A stretch of 40,376 bases of DNA from Variovorax sp. (lineage in GTDB: Bacteria > Pseudomonadota > Gammaproteobacteria > Burkholderiales > Burkholderiaceae_C): assembly GCA_028292835.1 (NCBI GenBank), contig JAQGLP010000548.1:1-40376 (forward strand), read 5' to 3'. The notes under the pieces are model-generated. The model had not been told where the DNA came from and made no database searches. It was given only the letters and a program-made list of their open reading frames with translations. Below are positions 22,324-30,987 of the stretch, in pieces (the stretch's first letter is position 1; every line of letters begins with the position of its first letter). A program made the position numbers and the translations under genes.

Positions 22324-22724
22324 TGCGTCACTCCCCCTTCAACAATGAATGCGCCGCGCAGATAGACGCTCTTCACTCCCCCGCTCGGAGTGATCTGCAT
22401 GTCCCAGGAAAGGGTAACGTCATCCCCCGGCTCGACCGCCGATGGAACCTTCGCCCCATCCTCCATGTCGGCCTCGGTGATGAACATGGTGACGATGCTT
22501 GTCGGGATGCCATCGGTGGTGCTGACGGACAGGAAGCGAAGCCCCGTCGCCCCAGACAAAACCCCGTCCGGCAAATCGATCAGCGGCGATCCGGGCGTGT
22601 CGGGCTTAAGCCGAACCTGCGCCTGCAGATCAGCGCCGGTCAGGTCTATCCCCACGAAATCCATGGTATAGGTGAAGGGCACATGGCGCCCCGCCCGAAG
22701 ATTGAGCGTGCCGGGTGTGATCAT
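22320..22724 (-). CDS. Tail-tip associated protein, hypothetical
   Basis: A 134-residue beta-rich protein: a short strand LRAGRHVPFTYTMDF, then LQAQVRLKPDTPGSPLIDLP and a last strand region near WDMQITPSGG. This outline resembles the short baseplate-upper type proteins that sit between fibre genes. It overlaps the spike gene by ATGA. A structural role at the tail tip is likely from position only. Confidence 0.6.
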   Translation of the reverse strand: MITPGTLNLRAGRHVPFTYTMDFVGIDLTGADLQAQVRLKPDTPGSPLIDLPDGVLSGATGLRFLSVSTTDGIPTSIVTMFITEADMEDGAKVPSAVEPGDDVTLSWDMQITPSGGVKSVYLRGAFIVEGGVTQ

Positions 22725-22738
22725 CGATTTCTCCGAAC

Positions 22739-23887
22739 CTATATCTTGAACACGACCGCGGGGACCGTCTGCGCCGTCACGTCATTCAGGCCGTCAGTGG
22801 TGAAACTACCGGTGAGGGTGGGCCACGTTCCGAAGGTGAAGGCCTTGCCGACGCCCGTGAGGCCACCGGACGACAGGACGTTACCGATGGCGGAGCCGCC
22901 GATGATACGGCCCTGGGAACTCTCGCCGGCCTGCAGGGAGGTGTAGACCGCGCTGGCAGCGCTCGCGTCGCCCACACTGGCGAACCAGTAATAGCCGGGA
23001 TCGAGCGTCAGCCCGACCCCCGTGATCTCAAACGATCCCGTCGCTGACGTGCTTTGCGATGCCGAGGTGTAGAGCGGCGCCCCGGTCGGCGCGAGCGTCG
23101 TCGGGTCCGATGCATAGATTGAGAACTGCACGTTGCCCGAAGCAGACAGGGTGGCGATGCGAAACCCAAGCGAGGCGATCGTCACACGCTCACGGATATA
23201 ACCTGCGAACATCCGCAACGTGTTCGCGCCCGGTGCTGACGGAGAGCCGCCAACCGCGACGTTCTCGGGAAGCACGAACCGCCCGGTGGGTAGTGGGCGC
23301 TTTACCAGAGCCGCGGCGCGCAGTGCTGCCGCATCCGCCATCGTCAGCAGAGAGCGGCCAAAGGTTGCGGTCGTGAGCGCAGCGACAGCGGCAAGGTCCG
23401 CGTCGTAGGCTTGCACGTCTGTGCCAATGACGAGACCACCGGCCGTTCGCAGGGCAGCGGCGTTCGCCAGTTCCAGCAGCGCTCGGCCGTAGCTGGTGGT
23501 GGCGAGTGCGGCGAGACTATCCAGATCGGCATCGTGGGCCTGAACATCCGTGCCGATGATGAGGCCGAGGTTCGTGCGAGCCGCCGATGCCGACGATGCC
23601 CCGGTGCCGCCATCGACTACCGCAAGATCGGCCCCGCTCCAGTTCCCGCCATTGATCGTCCCGAGCAGGGCAAGCGCGCCGAGGCCGAGCGTGGTATGCA
23701 GTGCGGTGTTGTCAGCATCATCGATCAGCGCGCGAAATGCTGCGGTGCCGATGTTCGCCTCGATGAGCGTCATCAGCGCTGACAGCGCGGCTTTGCCTGA
23801 CGTGCCTCCGGCGCTCTCCGTCTCAATAAGGTGCGTGAGTGCGAGCGCCCCCGCCGAAGCGAGGTCGCTGATCTTTGCAGTGGTCAT
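22739..23887 (-). CDS. Tail fibre protein with repeats
   Basis: A 382-residue fibre protein. Residues 91-109 carry the common tail-fibre motif (GGTGASSASAARTNLGL). Residues 107-149 and 150-192 are two repeats of about 43 residues with IGTDVQA-x-DADL and GRxLLxxAxAAALR. The C-terminal 190 residues form a beta-rich head (ASGNVQFSIYAS, GYYWFASVGDAS) that may bind the receptor. It follows the tail-tip protein and precedes the spike, so the phage likely has two receptor-binding proteins. Confidence 0.75.
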   Translation of the reverse strand: MTTAKISDLASAGALALTHLIETESAGGTSGKAALSALMTLIEANIGTAAFRALIDDADNTALHTTLGLGALALLGTINGGNWSGADLAVVDGGTGASSASAARTNLGLIIGTDVQAHDADLDSLAALATTSYGRALLELANAAALRTAGGLVIGTDVQAYDADLAAVAALTTATFGRSLLTMADAAALRAAALVKRPLPTGRFVLPENVAVGGSPSAPGANTLRMFAGYIRERVTIASLGFRIATLSASGNVQFSIYASDPTTLAPTGAPLYTSASQSTSATGSFEITGVGLTLDPGYYWFASVGDASAASAVYTSLQAGESSQGRIIGGSAIGNVLSSGGLTGVGKAFTFGTWPTLTGSFTTDGLNDVTAQTVPAVVFKI

Positions 23888-23895
23888 TGATGCTC

Positions 23896-25758
23896 CTAGC
23901 CGGTTACGCGTTCCGAGCCGTCAGAGGTGACGCGAATGTCGCCCGTGGACGTGGTGCGGGTGGCTCCTGCGGTCACGGCCCCAGGCGTATTGACCGGCCC
24001 CAGAGTGAGCCGCTCTCCGGTCACGCCGCCCACCCGGTAAGAAACCGCGCCCCAGTAAGGCGTGTCGCTGGTGATGCTGGTGATCTCCCAGCGCGTAACC
24101 GCCTTGTTGCCGACAGCTGGCCCTATCCACTCGTCGTCCGCTGGCTCAGTTGAGCCGGGGGCGTATTCAAAAAGAACATCTGTGGCGTTCGGATCATCGA
24201 CCGCACCCGCGAACACCAACGCCGGTATGGATACTCCATCGCCAGTCAGAAGCTCAGATGTGAATGTCCAGCTTCCTTCGTCAGGCGCCTCCGGACCAAT
24301 CGGTTCCGGCTTGTCGATCGTGCCTGTGGTGGACCGCTCGATATACTCCGCCACCGGCAGTTCGTAGATGTCCTCGTTCTCTTCGCGCACGTCGATCGTG
24401 ACGCCGAAGTCAGGGGTCAGCGTCCACTCGTCGATGACGAAGGCATAGTTCGACAGGCCGTAGCGCGAGGTGCCTAGCTGGACCGTCTGCATGGCCTGCG
24501 TCGCCAGCCCGGAGATGTTCATCGGCCAGGTCACGCGCTTCTCGCAGGCGCCGCGGCGGAGCATGATCTCCAGGATGCGCTGCGCCCGATAGTGGCTGGT
24601 GATGTGGGCGAGGTCATAGTCCGCCTGGCGAACATCACCCGCATCGAGCCTGCGCACCGGAACCGCCTGCTGCTGATAGAGCATGTCGGGATCGACAAAT
24701 GTCCCGCTCACCTCGTTCGCATACTCCTCGGCATTGACGAGCAGAGGGACGGTGATGTCGCCGGCCAGATCTTCCTCTGATAGCGTGGCGGAGGAGGGCA
24801 CCCAATAGCCCGGCCGCATCAGGAATTTGCCTTCCGAGAAGGTGAAGGTGCCCGCGCAACTGGTGACGAATGTCTGCCGGACCTCGCTTGCTGGCGCGCC
24901 CGTCTCAATGCGGCTGTCGAAGGTGTAGCGCTTCTCCGTCAGGCTTCCGGGGATTTCCACATCCTCGTCGCAGACATTCGTCCAAGCGGAGAGCAGATCG
25001 TCGTCGGGGATCTCATCGTCTGCCGCTCCGAAGCCGCCTTCCTCGCGCGGCAGGCTCAGCCACCAATAGAACGCGGGAACCGCCAGATTGGTATAGCCGA
25101 CCACATCGGTGCGAGGATCGCGGATTTCATCGCTGCCCTCGATCTCGGCGCTGACGGTCGGCATCCCTGCCTCAACCACATCGTCGGAAAGCTGGAACTT
25201 GGCGTAAATCTTTGCGACGCCGTAGCCGACATGGGAGTCCGTCCACTTCGAAGCGCATTCTGTGCGGAAGATGGCGGGCGTCTCGTCCGTGTCATAGGTG
25301 CCGCGCCCGAACCAGAGCCATGCCTTACCTGCATAGTCGCCGCTGGTGACCTCGCCCGTTGAGGCATTCACCGACACAACTTCGTCGTTGAGATACCAGC
25401 GGGTCAAGGCATGGCAGCGATGCCCTGCCGCGGCGAAGATGAAATAGCGGTAGTGCTTCTTGTCAGTCTTGCGCGGGTGAAAGAATACCATCAACCCGCC
25501 AGCGCGGCGCTTGCCGATGATGATGAAACTGTTCGCGATGGACTGTCGAAAGTTGATCGGACTTGGCTGGGCTGACGGCTTGCGCGCCAGTTCGGTGACG
25601 ACGGCGTTCGCCACAGCAAGGGCCACCTGCGAAGGCCCGCCGAAATAGGCTGTGGCGGCGTTCGTCAGGCCCTGCATGAAGCCTTGCTTGCCGTCCACAA
25701 TCAAGCCGGTGAGCGGGCCGTAAAGCTGCTTTGCGATAGACTTTAGGATCTTCCCCAT
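23896..25758 (-). CDS. Central tail tip protein (gpJ-like)
   Basis: A 620-residue protein with the size and position of the tail tip/host specificity protein. The N-terminus has a short hydrophobic region (residues 28-58), then a mostly beta region (SIANSFIIIGKRRAGGLMVFFH to the Asp/Glu-rich 240-270), a central region with LAHITSHYRAQRILEIMLRRGACEKRVTWPM at about 400, and a C-terminal region of fibronectin-like strands (WTFTSELL, DVLFEYAPG). Its role is to close the tail tube and carry the fibres. It starts 2 bp after the DUF6950-like stop. Confidence 0.8.
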   Translation of the reverse strand: MGKILKSIAKQLYGPLTGLIVDGKQGFMQGLTNAATAYFGGPSQVALAVANAVVTELARKPSAQPSPINFRQSIANSFIIIGKRRAGGLMVFFHPRKTDKKHYRYFIFAAAGHRCHALTRWYLNDEVVSVNASTGEVTSGDYAGKAWLWFGRGTYDTDETPAIFRTECASKWTDSHVGYGVAKIYAKFQLSDDVVEAGMPTVSAEIEGSDEIRDPRTDVVGYTNLAVPAFYWWLSLPREEGGFGAADDEIPDDDLLSAWTNVCDEDVEIPGSLTEKRYTFDSRIETGAPASEVRQTFVTSCAGTFTFSEGKFLMRPGYWVPSSATLSEEDLAGDITVPLLVNAEEYANEVSGTFVDPDMLYQQQAVPVRRLDAGDVRQADYDLAHITSHYRAQRILEIMLRRGACEKRVTWPMNISGLATQAMQTVQLGTSRYGLSNYAFVIDEWTLTPDFGVTIDVREENEDIYELPVAEYIERSTTGTIDKPEPIGPEAPDEGSWTFTSELLTGDGVSIPALVFAGAVDDPNATDVLFEYAPGSTEPADDEWIGPAVGNKAVTRWEITSITSDTPYWGAVSYRVGGVTGERLTLGPVNTPGAVTAGATRTTSTGDIRVTSDGSERVTG

Positions 25759-25760
25759 GG

Positions 25761-26096
25761 TTAGCGCGCGAGCGCCCAGGCTTCATCGATCTCGCACATC
25801 TCCAAAGCCCTCCCGCCGTAGAACACCGCCAGTTCCCCGCGGCACGTACCCAAGGCCCAGCCCCGCCGAACGATATCGCCGCGCCGTGCCAGCCGCCTAT
25901 TGATCGCCGGCCCGTGAACGGCGCTCACGACGCCTGAGAGGTCACGCACGCCCAGCCGGCGCATCATTGCCGCCAGATCGCGCGGGCAGCGTGGCATCAG
26001 CCCTATGACGGCGCAGACATCCCTGCCCGTGGTCGCCAGCACTGAGGCCCGCCATAAATCGCCGCAATGGAGCGGCCAGTCAGGGTCAGAGGCCAT
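25761..26096 (-). CDS. DUF6950-like tail assembly protein
   Basis: A 111-residue protein starting at ATG 26096, which overlaps the previous stop by 11 bp; the longer frame to 26408 is inside that gene. The outline fits DUF6950: W-x-x-HCGDLW with a Cys near the start, TGRD, RRGDIVRRGWALGTCRGELAVFYGG, and AWAL at the end. It takes the place of the NlpC/P60-type gene found between hub and tip genes in related phages. The Cys and the fold suggest a degenerate peptidase-like or assembly role. Family call from memory. Confidence 0.6.
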   Translation of the reverse strand: MASDPDWPLHCGDLWRASVLATTGRDVCAVIGLMPRCPRDLAAMMRRLGVRDLSGVVSAVHGPAINRRLARRGDIVRRGWALGTCRGELAVFYGGRALEMCEIDEAWALAR

Positions 26097-26658
26097 CCTG
26101 GCTGGACTTGGCCCAGAGGATCGCAAGCTCCGGCAATCGCGGCACATATTCGAAGAAGCGATCTCCGCTATATTTGCGCTGTTGGTATTCGTCCGTGAAC
26201 CGCTTGATCGTTGGGCGGCGCTGGTCGATCTGCCGGCTCTCGCCGCCGGCCTGAACCGTGAGGGTCGTGCCCCCGTCGATGATCTCATAGCTCTGGAGCG
26301 TGCCCTTCCAGATCTTCTTAAAGCCGAGCACCTCCTTGTAGGCCTCGTCCTGGACGCCGAGATAGACCTCATAGAGGCACCCGCGCACAGCCTGGTCCGC
26401 CAGATCATCGCGGAACTCGGACGGCACGCGGAGCAATGTCACCTGCATGCCGGTGGCGGCACCGCTGGTGCTCTCTCCGATACTGTCCACCTTGGCGAGG
26501 CCGGAATACCCGGTCCACTCATGCCCTGCGAACGTGACGACCTTGTTTCCGGAATAGGCCCAAACCGGATCGGGCGTGTTGATGTGGAAGGCGACGAACG
26601 GACGCAGCGCGCGCTTTTCGATTTCCTCCGCAAGCGGCGCGTCGAGTTCACGCGTCAC
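26086..26658 (-). CDS. Baseplate hub-like tail protein (DUF2163-like by position)
   Basis: A 190-residue protein starting at a GTG (26658) that overlaps the end of the previous gene. The sequence is beta-rich: ALRPFVAFHINT, VVTFAGHEWTGYSGLA, MQVTLLRVPSE, and so on. It lies where DUF2163/hub proteins lie, between the distal tail protein and the gpJ-like tip. At 190 residues it is shorter than the about 280 usual for DUF2163, so the family name is a guess from place and outline. Confidence 0.6.
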   Translation of the reverse strand: MTRELDAPLAEEIEKRALRPFVAFHINTPDPVWAYSGNKVVTFAGHEWTGYSGLAKVDSIGESTSGAATGMQVTLLRVPSEFRDDLADQAVRGCLYEVYLGVQDEAYKEVLGFKKIWKGTLQSYEIIDGGTTLTVQAGGESRQIDQRRPTIKRFTDEYQQRKYSGDRFFEYVPRLPELAILWAKSSQDGL

Positions 26659-27292
26659 CGTTCAGATCCTCAACGAAATCGAGCGTGTATTCGGTGTCCT
26701 CACCTACGGCGGTGTCGTTCTGCCCGGCATCTTCCGAGACGAGCTGGAACAACGATGTTGGCCGGATCCGTATCGCCGCACCTTCCCCAATGTCTGTGGC
26801 GAGCGGCGGCTTAAAGCTGATCGTCACCGCGCCAGTGCCGTCCGTCCGATAGGGCGTCAGGCCCGTCACCATATGAACGCGACCGTCGCCGCCGAAATAG
26901 TCGCCCGGCATCCATGCTGCCGTGTGCGCCACATGGCCGGTCCAAGCCATCGTGGTCGCGCCCTCAAGAGTGGCCCCGTTGGTGATCGAGCCAACGGCCT
27001 GCTCGCGTTGGTCGCCCCGCGGGCGGGGACGACGAAAGTCCCAGAACGCGATCCGATTCAGACCGCCTTCAAGGTCCGCGATCAGTGCGTCCAGGCGAGG
27101 GGCAAACGCCGACTGGCCGCGAACACCATCGTCACCAGCGCGGAACGTCAGCCGAGCCAGCCAGCGGGGCGCTGACAGCCCGTACACCTTGCGCGTACGC
27201 GTGATGGGGCTTTCTTGCCCGCCCACGTGGGGCTGGAGGTAGAAGGCGACGCGATAGGGGACGAGATCGACCGGCCATTCGAAGTCCGCCAT
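26648..27292 (-). CDS. Distal tail protein-like (gpM-like position)
   Basis: A 214-residue protein. The frame is open to 27574, but the ATG at 27292 overlaps the tape-measure stop as TGATG and gives the natural start MADFEWPVDLVPYRVAFYLQP. The fold looks beta-rich, with WLARLTFRAGDDGVRG, FWDFRRPRPRGDQ and a C-terminal TEYTLDFVEDL. It is directly downstream of the tape-measure gene, where the distal tail protein lies. I recognise no family by sequence. Confidence 0.65.
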   Translation of the reverse strand: MADFEWPVDLVPYRVAFYLQPHVGGQESPITRTRKVYGLSAPRWLARLTFRAGDDGVRGQSAFAPRLDALIADLEGGLNRIAFWDFRRPRPRGDQREQAVGSITNGATLEGATTMAWTGHVAHTAAWMPGDYFGGDGRVHMVTGLTPYRTDGTGAVTISFKPPLATDIGEGAAIRIRPTSLFQLVSEDAGQNDTAVGEDTEYTLDFVEDLNGDA

Positions 27293-30200
27293 CAGCCCCT
27301 CCTTCGATTGGCTTGCGCGATGGCCTGCATCGTGGCGGTTTTTGTGGCCTCCGCCAGCCGCGCGACCTCGCCTCGTGTCGCGAGGTCTACACCGGCAGGC
27401 ACCGTGAGGTAGACGTTGACCGGGGCATAACCGCCGCCTCCCCGATCGTTGGCAGGCGTAATCTTCACGTTCTCGCCCTTGGTCAGCCGCATGGCCATCA
27501 TGTTCTGGTCGATCCCGGACCGCCCGCCGACCTTGAACTCGCCGCCTCGCGCAAAGCCCGGAGTTTTCGCCCACGGATCGATGCTCTTGAAATCCGCCAG
27601 CGGGTTGGACGAACCGAGCGTGGCGTCTCCGCGGCCGCCAATTCCGAGGGCGCCGAGAACTGATCCGAGTGCGCCGCCGATGCCACCGCCTCCCAGGTTT
27701 ACCTTGCTGAATAGGCGGGCGATCAGGTCGGAGAGACTGTTCAGCGCCTCCTCCATCCCCTTCGCGGTGCGATCCCGCAGCCAGTTCTTGAAGTAGGACT
27801 TGAAGTCGCCATCGAGCGCGGCGCGGAAGCCGCCCTTGATCGTGTCGCGGAAGATGCCTTGCTGCCGGGCCTGCTCGCCCTGCATGGCCTCCGTCGCGGC
27901 TTGGGCCTCAGCTGCAGCCTTTGAGAGGCCGGCACCGCCGCTCGACTGCGCCCGCTGCAGCTCCTCGGAGCGCTCGCGGATCCACTGCGCGGACTCCATC
28001 GCGCGGATCTGCTGGTCGGTATCTCCGCGCGCTTTCGCAAGGTCGATCTGGCGCTGCGCCTCAGTGTCGCGCAGCATCTGGTCACGTGCCGCGGCGCGTT
28101 CCTTATCAAGCCGCACCTGTTCGGCGATGGCGGCGGCCGTGGCCAGCTCCAGCGTCTTGCCGTGCTCCTGATAGAACAGGATGCGCTCGCGGATTTCAGC
28201 AGAGCGGGTGAGGCTGTCGACGATCTCGCCGTTGTTCGTGATCTCGGCGGCCTGCAGGTTGACCGAATCCTGATGCTCCTTGACCTCGCGCCCCATGCGC
28301 GCGGCGCGCGCGGCCTGAAGCGTTGCCATGTCCTGCTCGGCAGCGATCTTCGCGGACGTGGCGCTGAGCCCCGCATCTTCCCAATCCTTGATCCGGCGCT
28401 GGAGGTCGAGTTGGTCCTGAAGCTGCTGGGCATGAGCCGCGTCGCCGCGGTCCTGCGCGGCTTGGATCTCCACCTCAATCTTGAGCTCGTCGCGGCGGCG
28501 CGCGAGTTCCTCGGCGGAGGGGCCGTGCGCTTTCGTGGACTTATCGGAACCGCCTGAGGAGAGGTCGGGGTTTGTCAAAACGGGCGCATCTACCGACGCG
28601 ATCGGTGCATTGATGGCGGCCGTATAACCGTCCACCACGGATGCCCAATCCTTCAGGTTCTTGATGGCCTGCTTAGCATTTTCGTCCGCTTGCCGTTGCG
28701 CACGGTCTGCATAAAGCGATTGAATCTGTTCGGCCCGACCCTCATCCGCGCCGGCGATCAGCGTCGCAGTGGGAGCCGACGCCTTTACTGCATCCGCCCG
28801 AGCGCGCTCGCGCGCGGCCATCGCAGCAGTCAGGTCAGCTTTGGCGGTCTTGATGGCCTGGATAGCGGCGAGACGATCGGCTTGAGCTTTCGCGATCAGC
28901 TGAGCGCGAGCGTTACCCAACGCCGTTGCGAGTTGTAGTGTGGTGTCGCGCTGGCGGCCCTGCGCTTCCGACACCTTATCGGCGGCTGCCTTCAGATGAT
29001 CGTTCGCCACCACCGCGCGTGTCGTCTGCTGATAGACGTACCCCAGAGCAGCAGCGACGCCGAGGATCACGACGCCCCATGGGCCCGTCAGGAACCGCAT
29101 GGCCAAACCGAGGCGCGTCATCGAAGCGGCGGCCAGATTCCCGGAGGCCGCCGACGCGGCGAGCGCCGTGTTGGTCGCAGCCCACATCGGCGCCAGCCGG
29201 CCCCCGAGTGTGAGGACGGTTCCCCAAACGCCAACGAGTTTTCCTGCCACGAGCACCACGGGGCCGATAACCGCCGCAACCGTGGCCATTACACCAATCA
29301 GCTGCAGGACCGGCGCGGGCAGCGCCGAAAACCCGCGGATGAGATCGCCGACAGTCGTGAGCACCGCGGTCGCGCCCGCAAGGAAACCACTATCGCCGAG
29401 AGCAATTGCGGCAGCTTCGAAGGCCTTCTTTACCTGAGTGAGTGCACCGGCCCAGCCCTTCATGCGGGCTTCCATCTGATCCTGCGCGCTCGCCTTGTCG
29501 ATCTCGCCGCGGATACGAGCCAGGCCGTCTGCGCCCTGGTTCATCAGCCCGATCGCGGTGCGCATGGCATCCGTGCCGAACATGGTCGTCAGCGCCTTAG
29601 TTTTGGCGGTGTCGGAGAGTCCGGCGAGATTGTCCTTCAGGACCTGCGCGATCTCGCTTAGCGGCTTCATCTGGCCGTTGGCGGAATAGAAGGACACGCC
29701 TAGGCGCTCCATCATTGCGCCCGCCTCTTTCGACTTGGGGGTGAGCGAGGTAAGGAATGTCTTGAAGGACGTGCCCGCATCCGAGCCGGACGAGAATAGT
29801 GCGGACGTTGCGGCGAGCGCCACGTTGGTATCTTCGAAGGAAAGCCCGAGGCCACCGGCCACGCCGCCCGTCTGCCCAAGTGCCTGCCGATAGTCGTCAA
29901 AGCCAAACTTAGAGACGAGCATGCCACCGGTGAGCTTATCGACGACACCGTTCATATCCCCGGCCTGCTTGCCGAACTGCTGCATGATGTCCGTCGTGAG
30001 ATCAGCGGCGGGCGCGAACTCTGCCGCGTTGGCGGCGGCCAGCTTGAGCACGGCCGCGGTGGTGCCGCCGAGGATCTGCGTGGCGTTCAAGCCGTTTTTG
30101 GCGAGGGCCTCCATCACGTCAGCCGTCTGAGCAGCGGTAGCCGTCACGCTCTTGTCCGCGCCGAAAGCCTTCGCCTGGTCTCGAAGGGCCTTCAACTGCG

Positions 30201-30468
30201 TGCCGCTGGCGCCGGTGGCCGCCTCCACGCGATTCATCGCGCTCTCGAAATCAGCGCCCATTTTGAGCGCCGCACCGCCCACTGCGAGGATCGGCAGGGT
30301 CAGGCCGATAGAAAGGCTTTGACCGATCTTCTCTATACGCTGTCCCATCTGCTCGAACGAGCGACCGGACTTCAGGAGTTGTTTCTGAGCTTCTGAAAGG
30401 CCCTTCTCAAACTGTGCGGTGTCCAGCCCGAGAATGACCCTGAGCTGACCTATGATGCTGCTAGCGAT
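27292..30468 (-). CDS. Tape measure protein with apparent ATC start
   Basis: A 1058-residue tape measure protein if started at 30468 (1018 if at the first ATG, 30348). The first 40 residues before the ATG, in frame, are ASSIIGQLRVILGLDTAQF and on, the usual N-terminus of this family. The codon before Ala is ATC, preceded 6 nt upstream by GGGAGG; a TGA closes the frame just upstream, and no ATG, GTG or TTG lies between. Residues about 70-200 (FESAMNRVEAATG) are the TMP domain, hydrophobic helices lie at about 380-480, and the rest is coiled-coil. It sets tail length and passes DNA on ejection. Confidence 0.85.
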   Translation of the reverse strand: MASSIIGQLRVILGLDTAQFEKGLSEAQKQLLKSGRSFEQMGQRIEKIGQSLSIGLTLPILAVGGAALKMGADFESAMNRVEAATGASGTQLKALRDQAKAFGADKSVTATAAQTADVMEALAKNGLNATQILGGTTAAVLKLAAANAAEFAPAADLTTDIMQQFGKQAGDMNGVVDKLTGGMLVSKFGFDDYRQALGQTGGVAGGLGLSFEDTNVALAATSALFSSGSDAGTSFKTFLTSLTPKSKEAGAMMERLGVSFYSANGQMKPLSEIAQVLKDNLAGLSDTAKTKALTTMFGTDAMRTAIGLMNQGADGLARIRGEIDKASAQDQMEARMKGWAGALTQVKKAFEAAAIALGDSGFLAGATAVLTTVGDLIRGFSALPAPVLQLIGVMATVAAVIGPVVLVAGKLVGVWGTVLTLGGRLAPMWAATNTALAASAASGNLAAASMTRLGLAMRFLTGPWGVVILGVAAALGYVYQQTTRAVVANDHLKAAADKVSEAQGRQRDTTLQLATALGNARAQLIAKAQADRLAAIQAIKTAKADLTAAMAARERARADAVKASAPTATLIAGADEGRAEQIQSLYADRAQRQADENAKQAIKNLKDWASVVDGYTAAINAPIASVDAPVLTNPDLSSGGSDKSTKAHGPSAEELARRRDELKIEVEIQAAQDRGDAAHAQQLQDQLDLQRRIKDWEDAGLSATSAKIAAEQDMATLQAARAARMGREVKEHQDSVNLQAAEITNNGEIVDSLTRSAEIRERILFYQEHGKTLELATAAAIAEQVRLDKERAAARDQMLRDTEAQRQIDLAKARGDTDQQIRAMESAQWIRERSEELQRAQSSGGAGLSKAAAEAQAATEAMQGEQARQQGIFRDTIKGGFRAALDGDFKSYFKNWLRDRTAKGMEEALNSLSDLIARLFSKVNLGGGGIGGALGSVLGALGIGGRGDATLGSSNPLADFKSIDPWAKTPGFARGGEFKVGGRSGIDQNMMAMRLTKGENVKITPANDRGGGGYAPVNVYLTVPAGVDLATRGEVARLAEATKTATMQAIAQANRRRG

Positions 30469-30561
30469 AGGTCACCTCCCCGTTTGTAGCCTGTCAGGCG
30501 ATTGGCGTTGAGCTTCAGAAGAGGTACGCCACCAGATCTAGGGTGGTGACCAGGAGGCAGT

Positions 30562-30987
30562 ATGAAGGGCGTCGGCATGACGATGTGGGTGGTCGGGATG
30601 ATCGCCGTTCTTTGGGCGATGTTCGTATTTGATCCTAGCGTAGCGGCGGAGCACCCATTCTCGGGAGGCGTGACCACGGACCGCGTCGTCAACATGGACC
30701 TTCAGCAGAGGCAGCTGCTTATGGCCTTGGCCGGGATGACCGCATTCATCTCCGGCATCGTAGTGCACTGCCTGGCCATGGTCATGGACAGGATGAGTCC
30801 GGTCGCTCGGCCGGCAGTTCACACGCCCGTTGCACCGATTCCAACCGCGCCCCATTCTGATGCTTCAGATCAAGAGGTCATGGAGCGTCACGGGATACGT
30901 CGCGAAGGGGACTATTACATCTTCGACCCGTACCGTTATGAGCACCTGAAGGACGCGGTAGCCTACGCCACAAAGGTGAAGTCCTAA
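30562..30987 (+). CDS. Plus-strand membrane protein inside the late operon (moron candidate)
   Basis: A 141-residue protein with AGGAGG 5 nt before the ATG. Two hydrophobic helices lie at about 5-22 and 52-73, then a Pro-rich segment and a soluble C-terminal domain (EVMERHGIRREGDYYIFDPYRYE, LKDAVAYATKV) that resembles a small fold. It is oriented against its neighbours, between the tail chaperone and the tape-measure gene, with its stop overlapping the convergent stop by 2 bp. Two-helix proteins of this kind are often superinfection or host-modifying genes expressed in lysogens. Function unknown. Confidence 0.7.
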   Translation: MKGVGMTMWVVGMIAVLWAMFVFDPSVAAEHPFSGGVTTDRVVNMDLQQRQLLMALAGMTAFISGIVVHCLAMVMDRMSPVARPAVHTPVAPIPTAPHSDASDQEVMERHGIRREGDYYIFDPYRYEHLKDAVAYATKVKS

